Assembly (NCBI RefSeq): GCF_018986435.1
Contig: NZ_JAHMIN010000011.1
Span: forward strand, 52,654-116,653
Length of the DNA stretch: 64,000 nucleotides
Reading direction: 5' to 3'
Origin: Hahella sp. HN01
Lineage (GTDB): Bacteria > Pseudomonadota > Gammaproteobacteria > Pseudomonadales > Oleiphilaceae
The notes beneath the pieces are model-generated. The model made no database searches and was not told where the DNA came from. It saw nothing but the letters and a program-made list of their open reading frames with translations. The position numbers and the translations under genes are program-made. Shown piece after piece: positions 43,652 through 52,693 of this stretch. The stretch's first letter is position 1. Every line of letters starts with the position of its first letter.

Positions 43652-44314
43652 ATGCAAGACGATTTCGTTTATTCTCCCCCAACCGAGCCCTGGTTGGAGA
43701 CGCTGTATGAAGACAAGGACATTATTGTCGTCAACAAACCCAGCGGCATTCTTACCACTCCCGGGCGCGGCGCGCATTTGTATGACAGCGTCTGGAGCCG
43801 GGTAAAGGAGAAATACCCCTTATCTCATGTGGTGCATCGGCTGGATCTGGCAACCTCCGGCGTGCTGGTGCTGGCCCTGAGGCGCAATGCGGAAAAAGAG
43901 CTGAAACGGCAGTTCATGGAGCGCGAAGTGCGCAAAACCTATATCGCCAAAGTCTGGGGCGTGATCAAGGAAGACCAGGGCGAAGTGGATCTGCCGCTGA
44001 TCTGCGACTGGCCCAACCGTCCTAAACAGAAAGTCTGTTTCGAGCACGGCAAACCGGCGGTGACCGGTTATCGCGTGTTATCGCGGGAAGATAACGCCAC
44101 CCTGGTGGAGCTCTACCCGGTTACCGGCCGTTCGCACCAACTGCGCGTGCATATGCTGTCCCTTGGCCATCCCATTCTCGGCGATCGTTTCTACGCGTCT
44201 CCGGAAGCGCTGGCCGCCAGCGACCGCCTGTTGCTGCACGCGCAATCCCTGAGCTTTAAACATCCCTATTCTGGCGAGGACATGACTTTCCAGGTTCCTG
44301 CCGATTTCGCCTGA
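43652..44314 (+). CDS. RluA-family RNA pseudouridine synthase
   Basis: The 220-residue enzyme has the RluA catalytic motif VVHRLDLATSGVLVLALRR, whose Asp performs the isomerisation, and later family motifs GRSHQLRVHMLSLGHPILGD. There is no S4 domain, so it resembles RluA (which modifies 23S rRNA U746 and tRNA U32) more than RluC or RluD. The start at ATG 43652 is the first with homology-like sequence; the ribosome site is weak. Monocistronic. Confidence 0.9.
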   Translation: MQDDFVYSPPTEPWLETLYEDKDIIVVNKPSGILTTPGRGAHLYDSVWSRVKEKYPLSHVVHRLDLATSGVLVLALRRNAEKELKRQFMEREVRKTYIAKVWGVIKEDQGEVDLPLICDWPNRPKQKVCFEHGKPAVTGYRVLSREDNATLVELYPVTGRSHQLRVHMLSLGHPILGDRFYASPEALAASDRLLLHAQSLSFKHPYSGEDMTFQVPADFA

Positions 44315-44406
44315 AGCTTCTGATAACAATTCACGCTCCAACCGATACAAAATATCTTTAAAATCAATCACATAATAATTTCACCCTTGCGCCATGCTAA
44401 ACTAAG

Positions 44407-44453
44407 GGCGCGCCGGGCTGCGTCCCGCCATGACGGCGGGGCAGTCTGGCGCC
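44407..44453 (+). promoter_or_regulatory. Nested hairpin in the SulP leader
   Basis: CCCGCC-atgac-GGCGGG (44424-44440) sits inside an outer GGCGC/GCGCC pair, 33 bases before the SulP start. It could fold in the mRNA leader, but no T run or known riboswitch sequence is seen. Confidence 0.35.
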
Positions 44454-44485
44454 GAGTCCCTTAACCTCACATCTTCGGAGTCCAT

Positions 44486-46216
44486 ATGCCACATCGCGCG
44501 CATTTGCGTTCGGTACGTCTGGCTAGCGCCTTTGTCGATAGCTGCATCAAAGAACCCTATAACCTCCATCGCTTTCGCAAGGACCTGATCGCCGGCGTGA
44601 CCGTGGGCATTATCGCCATCCCCCTGGCCATGGCGCTGGCTATCGCCAGTGGCGTGCCGCCGCAGCACGGCCTTTACACCGCCATGATCGCCGGATTTTT
44701 GATTGCGCTGACCGGCGGCTCCCGTCTGAGCATATCCGGACCCACCGCCGCATTTGTGGTGATCCTGTTCCCCATCGCCTCGGAATTTGGACTCGCAGGC
44801 CTATTGATGGCGACGCTGATGTCCGGCTTCATTCTGGTCGGATTGGCTTTGGCCCGCCTGGGCAGACTGATTGAATACATCCCAGAGCCCGTCACCCTGG
44901 GCTTCACGTCCGGTATCGCCATCGTCATCGCCACGTTGCAGGTGAAAGACTTTTTCGGGCTCAGCCTCACCGAAATGCCGGAAACCTATATCGGCAAAGT
45001 CCATGCGCTGGCGCTGGCGCTCCCGACGCTGGACTGGGCGAACATTCTGGTGGCGTCTCTCACCCTGGCGTTACTGATACTGTGGCCGCGCCTGAAGATG
45101 CCGGTCCCGGGCCATCTTCCCGCCGTTCTGCTCGGCGTCGCCGTTTCCCTCGCGCTGGCGTCGGCGGGCCATCCCGTAGACACCATCGGCTCTCGTTTTA
45201 CCTATCCCCTGGCGGACGGCGGCGTGGGGCACGGCATTCCCAGTTTATTTCCGGATTTCACTTGGCCCTGGCTACAACCGGGCCCGGACGGCCAGCCGTT
45301 GGCCTGGACCTGGAGCACCTTCGAACAGCTTCTACCGGCGGCGTTTTCCATCGCCATGTTGGGCGCCATTGAGTCGCTGCTGTGCGCCGTAGTTCTGGAC
45401 GGCATGACCGGGCGCCGTCATCAGGCCAACGGCGAGTTGCTCGGCCAGGGCATCGGCAATCTGGTGGTTCCCTTCTTCGGCGGCATCACGGCGACCGCCG
45501 CCATCGCGCGCTCCACCGCCAACTACCGTTCCGGCGCAGAGTCCCCGGTCTCCGGCATGGTGCACGCGGCCGTGGTTCTGGCGGGTCTGATCGCCCTGGG
45601 CCCTTTGCTCGCCTATCTGCCAATGGCTTCCATGGCGGCGCTGTTATTAATGGTGGCGTGGAACATGAGCGAAGCGCATAAAGTCGTCGCGCTGATCAAG
45701 AAGGCCCCCACCGGCGATATTCTGGTATTGATGACCTGCCTCACACTCACCGTGCTGTTCGATATGGTGTTGGCGATCTCCGCCGGCATCGTCATGGCGG
45801 CGTTGCTGTTCATGCGCGATATATCGATGATGACCAAGGTCTCCGATATCTCCAGCCATCCCAAGCTGATCTCCACGCCACTGCCGGACAATTGGGCGGT
45901 GTACAAGATCAACGGCCCCTTATTTTTCGCCGCGGCTGACAGGGTATTTTCCGAGCTGGACATGCTGACGGAAACGAAACAGGGGCTGATTCTGTACATG
46001 GACGCAGTGTCCCTGCTGGACGCCGGCGGGCTTTCCGCCTTTAACAAGTTCGTCCAGTCGCGCCAACAACGTGGATGCCAACTCATCCTGGCGGACTTGC
46101 AGTTTCAACCGTTGCGCACCCTGGCCAAAGCCAACGTCAAACCCATCGAGGGCGCTTTGCGCTTCGCCCCTACCCTCAGCGACGCCTTGCAATTAATTAA
46201 TAATCCCTCCACCTGA
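44486..46216 (+). CDS. SulP/SLC26-family anion transporter with STAS domain
   Basis: The 576-residue protein has a SulP membrane domain of about 12 helices (about 25-430; the conserved start is FRKDLIAGVTVGIIAIPLAM, then GLYTAMIAGFLIALTGGSRL) and a C-terminal cytoplasmic STAS domain (about 450-560; YKINGPLFFAAADRVFSELD, MDAVSLLDAGGLSAFNKFV). Members import sulfate, bicarbonate or dicarboxylates. The substrate is not decided by the sequence. GGAG lies six or seven bases upstream. It is monocistronic, with a GC hairpin (46231-46249) downstream. Confidence 0.92.
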   Translation: MPHRAHLRSVRLASAFVDSCIKEPYNLHRFRKDLIAGVTVGIIAIPLAMALAIASGVPPQHGLYTAMIAGFLIALTGGSRLSISGPTAAFVVILFPIASEFGLAGLLMATLMSGFILVGLALARLGRLIEYIPEPVTLGFTSGIAIVIATLQVKDFFGLSLTEMPETYIGKVHALALALPTLDWANILVASLTLALLILWPRLKMPVPGHLPAVLLGVAVSLALASAGHPVDTIGSRFTYPLADGGVGHGIPSLFPDFTWPWLQPGPDGQPLAWTWSTFEQLLPAAFSIAMLGAIESLLCAVVLDGMTGRRHQANGELLGQGIGNLVVPFFGGITATAAIARSTANYRSGAESPVSGMVHAAVVLAGLIALGPLLAYLPMASMAALLLMVAWNMSEAHKVVALIKKAPTGDILVLMTCLTLTVLFDMVLAISAGIVMAALLFMRDISMMTKVSDISSHPKLISTPLPDNWAVYKINGPLFFAAADRVFSELDMLTETKQGLILYMDAVSLLDAGGLSAFNKFVQSRQQRGCQLILADLQFQPLRTLAKANVKPIEGALRFAPTLSDALQLINNPST

Positions 46217-46230
46217 CTCCTGCTTCTTGT

Positions 46231-46249
46231 GCGCCGGGACTTCCCGGCG
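46231..46249 (+). repeat. GC-rich hairpin downstream of SulP
   Basis: GCCGGG-actt-CCCGGC forms a stable short stem 15 bases after the SulP stop. There is no T run, so it is only a possible rho-type or weak terminator. Confidence 0.4.
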
Positions 46250-46476
46250 TTCGCCCCAGACGCGACAAGTGGTTAAATTTCATTAATTTTGCTCGGTCGC
46301 GGTATTTTTTTCTTATATTTAAGCCCCTATTTTTATCGCGCCCGGGAATCGGGCTTATTGACGTTTCGACATTGAAAAGTCAAAAGCCCACGCCCCCCGG
46401 AATCATCTCGGCGCAATGCCGAAACATAACCAATAAGCATTATTCGTTGTAAATGTCAGAAGGGAGACATGATTCC

Positions 46477-47424
46477 ATGATCAATGTCCAGAACCTCAGT
46501 CGTCATTACGGCGACTTCACCGCCGTCAATAACGTGAGTTTTAATATCGAAAGCGGCCGCATCGTCGGCTTACTTGGCCATAACGGCGCCGGCAAAACCA
46601 CCATCATGAAAATGCTGATGGGCTATCTTGAGCCTTCGTCAGGCGACATCCGCATCGACGGCAAAGACCTGCGCGAGCATTCACTCGCACTGCGCGCCAA
46701 TATGGGATACCTGCCGGAGAATCCACCCACTTACCCGGAAATGACGGTGGTGGATTATCTGGACTACGCCGCGCAACTCAGAGGAACCCCTGCGGACAAG
46801 CGCCGCCAGGCGGTGATAGACGCCGTCGCCCGCACCGATTTACGGGATAAGGCGCTCAACCCCATCAGCACCTTATCCCGGGGATACCGGCAAAGAGTCG
46901 GCGTCGCCCAAGCCATCATCAACCGCCCCAAAATCCTTATCCTCGACGAACCCACCAACGGCCTTGACCCTTCACAGATACAGCACATGCGCGACCTCAT
47001 CACGTCGTTGCGCAGCCACTCCACCGTGATACTGTCCACGCACATCATGCAAGAGGTGAGCGCCATGTGCGACCGCGTACTGATGATCCGTCACGGCGAA
47101 CTGGCGCTGGATTCTTCACTGGCGGACCTGCAAAAATCGCAACGTCTCTTGCTGCGTAGCAGTTCAGGCCAGGCGCAGATCAAGAGCGCACTGGCGGATC
47201 TGGGCGCCTTGCGGGACATCCAGCCCATCGCTACTGATGGCGGCACGTCCACTTACGCGCTCAATACGTCTCTATCGCAGGTGGACGAAAGCTTTGTGTC
47301 CGACGTCGCGCGCAAACTCATCAGCGCCAATGTGCCCATCCTGGCGCTGCACCCGGAAGTGCGCGACCTGGAAACCGTGTTCAAGGAAGTGAATCAAGTT
47401 GCGGAGGTTCCCTATGCTGCCTGA
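46477..47424 (+). CDS. ABC transporter ATPase, GldA-like
   Basis: The 315-residue ATPase has Walker A GLLGHNGAGKTTIMKMLMG (about 35-53), the signature LSRGYRQRVGVAQAI, and Walker B PKILILDEPTNGLDPSQI. It belongs to the ABC-2 export group (NatA/GldA-like); the C-terminal DUF4162-like extension fits. It is joined by 11 bases of overlap to the fused permease/GldG gene. ATG 46477 is preferred because GAAGGGAG lies 10 bases upstream of it. The operon (ATPase, GldF-GldG fusion, DUF4340) is known in many non-gliding bacteria; its cargo is unknown. Confidence 0.92.
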   Translation: MINVQNLSRHYGDFTAVNNVSFNIESGRIVGLLGHNGAGKTTIMKMLMGYLEPSSGDIRIDGKDLREHSLALRANMGYLPENPPTYPEMTVVDYLDYAAQLRGTPADKRRQAVIDAVARTDLRDKALNPISTLSRGYRQRVGVAQAIINRPKILILDEPTNGLDPSQIQHMRDLITSLRSHSTVILSTHIMQEVSAMCDRVLMIRHGELALDSSLADLQKSQRLLLRSSSGQAQIKSALADLGALRDIQPIATDGGTSTYALNTSLSQVDESFVSDVARKLISANVPILALHPEVRDLETVFKEVNQVAEVPYAA

Positions 47425-50350
47425 AAAAAGCGTATTACGGATGGCTGGCAAGGAAGTCTCTCAGTTCTTCTCTTCGCCAGTGGCGTTTGTTTTCCTGGCC
47501 GCCTTTCTGGCGGTTAACCTGTTTATTTTCTTCTGGGTGGAAGCCTTTTTCGCTCGCAACATCGCGGACGTGCGCCCCTTGTTTGAATGGATGCCGCTGT
47601 TGCTGATCTTCCTGGTGGCGGCGCTGACCATGCGCATGTGGAGCGATGAGAAGCGCATGGGCACCATCGAGTTTTTGATGACGTTGCCGGTGACGCCATT
47701 GCAGTTGGTGCTGGGCAAATTTATCGCCTGCTTCATTCTGTTGCTCATCGCCCTGGCGCTGACGCTGCCTATCCCCTTCACCGTGTCTTATCTCGGGCAT
47801 TTGGACTGGGGTCCGGTTATCGGCGCTTATGTGGCCACGCTGTGTCTCGGCGCCGCCTACCTCGCCATTGGCCTGTATGTCAGCGCCAAAAATGAGTCGC
47901 AAATCGTCAGTCTGATCGTCACGGTGCTGGTTTGCTCGCTGTTGTATCTGTTGGGCTCAGACACCCTGGTGGATCTGTTTGGATACTCAACGGGCGAAGT
48001 CCTCAAGCAACTGGGCACCGGCTCTCGTTTTGAATCCATCACCCGCGGCATCATTGACGTGCGCGATCTCTATTACTACCTGAGTCTAGTCGGCGTGTTC
48101 CTGGCGCTGAACGTCCTGGCGCTGGAGAAGCAACGCTGGTCCAGCAGCCATGGCGCGCGCTCCAACCATCGCGCCTGGTACGCCGTCTCCGGTCTGATGA
48201 TCGCCAACCTGTTCGCCGCCAATCTGTGGCTGAGCGAAGTCAAAACACTGCGCGCGGACCTCACCGACGGCAATTTGTACTCCATTAACGACGCCACCCG
48301 CGACTACCTGAATCAATTACAGGAACCGCTGTTGATTCGCGGCTACTTTTCCGCCAAGACCCACCCTCTGCTGGCGCCTTTGGTTCCACAGCTGCGGGAT
48401 CTGATCAAGGAATATGAGGTGGCCGGCGGCAATAAAGTGCGCGTGGAGTTCGTCGATCCGCAAAGCAATCCCGAACTGGAAGACGAAGCCAACAACAAAT
48501 ACAGCATCCGCCCGGTGCCCTTCCAGGTGTCGGACAAGTATCAAGCGTCGTTGGTGAACTCCTATTTCAACGTGCTGATCAGCTACGGCGATCAATTCGA
48601 AGTATTGGGCTTCCGCGATCTCATCGAAGTGAAGGATCGCAATGAATCGGATCTGGACGTGCGCCTGCGCAATCCGGAATACGACATCACCAAAGCCATT
48701 AAGAAAGTGCTGTACGCCTATCAGAGCCAGGGCGATCTGTTCACCACCATTAACACCCCGGTAAAACTGAACGGTTACGTCTCTTCCACCCAACAACTGC
48801 CGAAAGAACTGCAAACGTTGGCGCAGGAGCTGAATGACGTGCTGGTGGAAATCAAACAGGAGTCCAACGGCAAATTCAGCTATGAACTGCAGGACCCGAA
48901 TGCGGGCGACGGCTCTCTGGCGCAGAAGATTCAGCAGGATTTCGGCATGCAACCGATGGCCACCAGTCTGCTGTCCAATGACCGTTTCTATTTCTACCTG
49001 TTGATGAACGACAGCAAACAATACGTGCAGATCGCCCTGCCCGACTCTCTCGACAAAGACGGTCTCAAGCGTAATATTGAAAGCGGCCTGAAACGCTTCT
49101 CGGCGGGCTTCACCAAAACGCTGGCGCTGGTGGTTCCAGAAAGCGACGCCAACCCTTACATGCAGCAGCTCGGTCAGCAAACCTCGCCCAGCTTTAAAAC
49201 GTTGCGTGACAAGCTGATGGAAACGATGACGGTTAAAACCGTCGACCTGAAAGACGGTCTGGTTCCTGAAGACGCGGATATCCTCATGCTGGCGGCGCCG
49301 GAGTCCCTGTCCGACAAGCAACTGTTCGCCGTTGACCAGTTCCTCATGAAAGGCGGCACGGTCCTGTTGTCCACTTCGCCCTATCAAACCCGCATGACCT
49401 CCAACTCCCTCACGGCGGGCAAACATACCTCCGGGCTGGAAACATGGTTGCAGAATTACGGGATCAACCTCGCGCAGTCCATGGTGCTGGACCCACAGAA
49501 CGCCAGCTTCCCCATTCCGGTCACGCGTAATGTGGGCGGTATGTCGTTCCGGGAGATACGCCTGTTGGATTACCCCTATTTCGCCGACATTCGCGACACC
49601 GGCATGAATCAGGATTCCGCAATCACGTCCGGTCTGCCTAACGTCACCATGAGCTGGGCTTCCCCCATTGAGCTGGATAAGGAAAAAACCAAGTCGCTGC
49701 AGATCACGGAACTGCTGCACTCTTCGCCGCAATCCTGGGTCTCCGACAAGTTGGACGTAACGCCTCGGGTTTCCTCCGACGGCCGCGTCAGCCCCTGGAC
49801 CAGCGAAGGCGAACCCGAGTCCTATCTGGTGGGCGTCGCTTTGGAAGGGCGTTTCGAGTCCTCGTTCAAAGGCAAGGAGTCGCCTCTGTTGAGCAAAGCC
49901 GACGACGCGCAAAAAGCGGATCAGACGTCCACTGACGGCGATAAGGCCGGCCAGAAGGAAGACAAAACAGAGAAAACGCATTTCGGCGGCGTCATCGATA
50001 AATCGCCGGAATCCGCGCGCATCATTCTGTTCTCCTCTAACGAGTTCCTGAATGATCAGACCATCAGCCTGATCAGCTCCACAGAACGGGCGCCTTATCT
50101 CAACTCCATACAGTTGGTGCAAAACGCCGTGGACTGGTCGCTGGAAGATCGCAGCCTGCTGCAAATCCGCTCACGCAGCCATTTCGCCAACACGCTCTAC
50201 CCGATGAGCGCAGAGCGCCAGCAGTTCTGGGAATATCTGAACTACGGTCTGGCGATCGCTGGACTGGCGTTGTTGTACGCATTGTTCCGCTTATGGTTCA
50301 ACCGTCGGCAGAGCTATTACGCCGGCATGCTGGAATTAGGGAGGGCTTGA
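47414..50350 (+). CDS. Fused GldF-type ABC-2 permease and GldG-type extracytoplasmic protein
   Basis: The 978-residue protein begins with an ABC-2 permease (about 1-250, six helices; AALTMRMWSDEKRMGTIEFL is the conserved first loop), then a further helix (MIANLFAANLWLSEVKTLRA) and a large GldG-type domain (about 290-940) with SRYFDSINDATRDYLNQL-like opening (ITNLYSINDA) and ILSTSPYQTRMTSNSLTAGK-type nucleotide-like loop. The last helix (GLAIAGLALLYALFRLWF) re-enters the membrane. GldF and GldG are separate in Bacteroidetes but fused here. The start is ATG 47414 with AGGTT upstream; it overlaps the ATPase gene by 11 bases. The operon partner is DUF4340. Confidence 0.9.
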   Translation: MLPEKSVLRMAGKEVSQFFSSPVAFVFLAAFLAVNLFIFFWVEAFFARNIADVRPLFEWMPLLLIFLVAALTMRMWSDEKRMGTIEFLMTLPVTPLQLVLGKFIACFILLLIALALTLPIPFTVSYLGHLDWGPVIGAYVATLCLGAAYLAIGLYVSAKNESQIVSLIVTVLVCSLLYLLGSDTLVDLFGYSTGEVLKQLGTGSRFESITRGIIDVRDLYYYLSLVGVFLALNVLALEKQRWSSSHGARSNHRAWYAVSGLMIANLFAANLWLSEVKTLRADLTDGNLYSINDATRDYLNQLQEPLLIRGYFSAKTHPLLAPLVPQLRDLIKEYEVAGGNKVRVEFVDPQSNPELEDEANNKYSIRPVPFQVSDKYQASLVNSYFNVLISYGDQFEVLGFRDLIEVKDRNESDLDVRLRNPEYDITKAIKKVLYAYQSQGDLFTTINTPVKLNGYVSSTQQLPKELQTLAQELNDVLVEIKQESNGKFSYELQDPNAGDGSLAQKIQQDFGMQPMATSLLSNDRFYFYLLMNDSKQYVQIALPDSLDKDGLKRNIESGLKRFSAGFTKTLALVVPESDANPYMQQLGQQTSPSFKTLRDKLMETMTVKTVDLKDGLVPEDADILMLAAPESLSDKQLFAVDQFLMKGGTVLLSTSPYQTRMTSNSLTAGKHTSGLETWLQNYGINLAQSMVLDPQNASFPIPVTRNVGGMSFREIRLLDYPYFADIRDTGMNQDSAITSGLPNVTMSWASPIELDKEKTKSLQITELLHSSPQSWVSDKLDVTPRVSSDGRVSPWTSEGEPESYLVGVALEGRFESSFKGKESPLLSKADDAQKADQTSTDGDKAGQKEDKTEKTHFGGVIDKSPESARIILFSSNEFLNDQTISLISSTERAPYLNSIQLVQNAVDWSLEDRSLLQIRSRSHFANTLYPMSAERQQFWEYLNYGLAIAGLALLYALFRLWFNRRQSYYAGMLELGRA

Positions 50351-50353
50351 TAG

Positions 50354-51373
50354 ATGAACGCCAAGTGGACCAAATTACTCTCCATCGCGCTGGCGGCGCA
50401 GGCGGCGCTTATCGTCGCCCTGCATTGGCCTGGCTCGCAGCCGGCCTACACCCACACCGATCAGGCGCTGCTTGACCTGGAGTCCAAGCAGCCTGACGCC
50501 ATTCATATCTACGGCGAAGAAACGGCGAAGGTCGACCTGAAGAAAGAACAGGACAGCTGGGTAGTGGCCAGTTACTACAACCTGCCTGTCGCCAACGGCA
50601 AAGTGGACGCCATGCTGACCAAGCTGAAAGAGCTTAAGGCCAGTTGGCCGGTGGTCACCACCGCTTCCGGGGCCAAGCGCTTTGAAGTCGCCGAGGATAA
50701 GTTCCAACGCAAACTGGAGCTGGCCCAGGGCGACGATACGCTGGCCACGCTCTATCTGGGCACGTCCCCGGGATATCGCAAAGTGCACGCGCGCCTGAAT
50801 GAGCAGGACGCCGTGTTCGCGGTCAATTACGCCACCCATGAGCTTCCCATGGCCGGTAAAGACTGGGTGGACAACAAGCTGACCGCCGTGCCCGAAGAGA
50901 GCATCAATCAGGTCAAGATCAAGGATATCGTGCTGAATAAGAACGGCGATAAATGGGATCTGGAAGGCCTGCAGAGCGACGAAGTCACCAATGAGGAAGC
51001 CGCTCACAAACTGCTGGCGTCCCTGGCGGACATGCGCTTCGAGGATGTGCTGGGCGCGGAAGTTAAGCCTGAATATAACCTGAGCGAACCCAAGCTTCGC
51101 TTTACGCTGCAGTTAAAAGAGAAGAACGCCCAGGGGGAACAGTCTCTTGAGCTGAATTTCGGCAAACCGGCGGAAGGCGACTATTACATCCTCACTCGCT
51201 CTGATCGCCCGCAAGTGTTCAAGATCGACGCCAGTCATGTCGACTCACTGCTGGATCTGGAGCGCGCCCGTTTCGTCAGCGCGGCCCCCGTGACCGAGCC
51301 GGAACAAAGTGAAGTCAACCTGGGGCAACAAGGCGACGCTTCGGAGACGACGGAAGCGCCCGCCTCTTCCTGA
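50354..51373 (+). CDS. DUF4340-domain protein of the Gld-type ABC operon
   Basis: The 339-residue protein has one N-terminal membrane helix (about 8-24) and a large extracytoplasmic domain of DUF4340 type, built of repeated strand-rich modules (WVVASYYNLPVANGKVDAML, GKDWVDNKLTAVPEESINQV, DADYYILTRSDRP-like YYILTRSDRPQVFKID). It follows the permease gene by three bases and has AGGGAGG before the ATG. In sequenced bacteria DUF4340 proteins nearly always follow GldG. It probably assembles with the permease at the membrane; cargo unknown. Confidence 0.88.
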   Translation: MNAKWTKLLSIALAAQAALIVALHWPGSQPAYTHTDQALLDLESKQPDAIHIYGEETAKVDLKKEQDSWVVASYYNLPVANGKVDAMLTKLKELKASWPVVTTASGAKRFEVAEDKFQRKLELAQGDDTLATLYLGTSPGYRKVHARLNEQDAVFAVNYATHELPMAGKDWVDNKLTAVPEESINQVKIKDIVLNKNGDKWDLEGLQSDEVTNEEAAHKLLASLADMRFEDVLGAEVKPEYNLSEPKLRFTLQLKEKNAQGEQSLELNFGKPAEGDYYILTRSDRPQVFKIDASHVDSLLDLERARFVSAAPVTEPEQSEVNLGQQGDASETTEAPASS

Positions 51374-51395
51374 TCCGTAAGCAGCAGCCATAAAA

Positions 51396-51420
51396 AAGGC
51401 CCCAAATTTGGGGCCTTCTC
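51396..51420. terminator. Bidirectional intrinsic terminator
   Basis: AAGGCCCC-AAATTT-GGGGCCTT is a perfect palindrome preceded by an A run (a T run on the minus strand), between the DUF4340 gene and the convergent PEP-CTERM gene. Confidence 0.88.
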
Positions 51421-51460
51421 TCATCGTATTTTATTCACAGCCACTGACTGTTTTTACTGG

Positions 51461-52387
51461 TTACGCCTGCGGTTTGCGACGCAGTGCGCCAGCTCCCACA
51501 ACCGCTAACGCGGACAACATCAGACCAAAGGTCGCCGGCTCAGGCAGCTCCACATTGTGCTCATAAGGATGCCAGTTCAGCTGGTTGGCGCCTTGCCAGG
51601 AGTGCGCAATCACCTGACCGTCAACATGACCGCCGTTAGCGAAGATATCCGCGCCCGGCGCCAGAATGGTTCCATAGAAGCCTGCGGCCAGGTTGATCTG
51701 CGTCGCTTCATAGAAGTTGAAGATCACGCTGGTTTCATTACCCACCCAGGACCAGTCGCTGGCTTTGATTTTGTAGTCGGCGGGATCAATGTCGATGACG
51801 TCGCCCGCCACGTTGATGATCAGCTCCTGGTGCTGGCCGATATCTTTGGCGAAGAAGCCCCAGACCGATTCGAAGTCCTTCTCGCTGATATTGAAGATCT
51901 GCTGACCGCCAGAACCGTCGCCATTGAAAGTCAACGCGCCCCACTGCTCAGTCACGCCAAGGGAATCCGCCAAAGACAGCTCTTTTGACAGTTGCGTCAG
52001 CTTGGCGAATTCGGCGTCGAAATTAATCGGCAATACCGCATGATCCTTCACGGTTCCAAAAATGCCTGCGCTGGCGGTGGTGAATTGCCCGCCAACCAGA
52101 GCGTCGCCGTGGATATCGCCGCCAACATGGCTGTAATCGCCGCCGACGACAATCGCCAGTCCATCGTTTTCGCGGAAAGAGTTAAGCGTATAACCGGTAA
52201 GGCTGGCGTTACCGCCCACCGCCAACGCGCCTTCACTGTCATTTGGGGAAGACGTGAAATCGCCATGGAAGAATCCGTTGTAGTTCGCCGCCGCGCCGAG
52301 ATTGACCGGCGTCGCGTAAGTGTTAGCGGAAATAGCCGCACTGAAACCGACAAGTGTGATTGCGTAAAACTGTTTTACTGAGATCAT
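51461..52387 (-). CDS. Choice-of-anchor A family PEP-CTERM protein
   Basis: The 308-residue protein has a signal peptide (about 1-25), then the choice-of-anchor A domain (about 28-275): VNLGAAANYNGFFHGDFTSS, EGALAVGGNASLTGYTLNS, YSHVGGDIHGDALVGGQFTT. It ends with a PEP-CTERM signal, ELPEPATFGLMLSALAVV followed by RRKPQA. Choice-of-anchor A proteins pair the same extracellular domain with various anchors (here exosortase sorting), and are thought to be surface or matrix proteins. ATG 52387 has AGGG six bases upstream. No exosortase is present in the window. Confidence 0.9.
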   Translation of the reverse strand: MISVKQFYAITLVGFSAAISANTYATPVNLGAAANYNGFFHGDFTSSPNDSEGALAVGGNASLTGYTLNSFRENDGLAIVVGGDYSHVGGDIHGDALVGGQFTTASAGIFGTVKDHAVLPINFDAEFAKLTQLSKELSLADSLGVTEQWGALTFNGDGSGGQQIFNISEKDFESVWGFFAKDIGQHQELIINVAGDVIDIDPADYKIKASDWSWVGNETSVIFNFYEATQINLAAGFYGTILAPGADIFANGGHVDGQVIAHSWQGANQLNWHPYEHNVELPEPATFGLMLSALAVVGAGALRRKPQA

Positions 52388-52402
52388 TGACCACCCTGAC
52401 AC

Positions 52403-52693
52403 ATCAAAAAGAAATCCATATAAAAAAGAGGGGAAAGCGCCTGCGGCTAAATGTTTGACACTTCTAAAAGAAACTACCTGTCACCCTTTGCTAAGGCATG
52501 CGCATCATACCGGAGTCAACCCGCCAAACCCACGAGGAAGCCGTTCCCAAGGGTAAACAAATGTAAAAAACTGTAAGTGATTTCAACGCGTTAAATGCTC
52601 CAGGGTTATATCCGGCCACTGTGGCGCAAACTTGTGTCTATAATCAATCTGACGCTGATCGTTTTTTAGCCCAACAGGAGGTTGCCTGCGCCT
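52403..52693. promoter_or_regulatory. Divergent promoter region of PEP-CTERM and sensor kinase genes
   Basis: About 290 bases, AT-rich in its first half, must contain both divergent promoters. I see no strong dyad. Confidence 0.35.

Noticed and set aside
48317-50164. 615-codon minus-strand frame opposite GldF-GldG
   Set aside because: Shadow of a GC-rich coding strand; low-complexity Gln/Arg/His composition and no family match.
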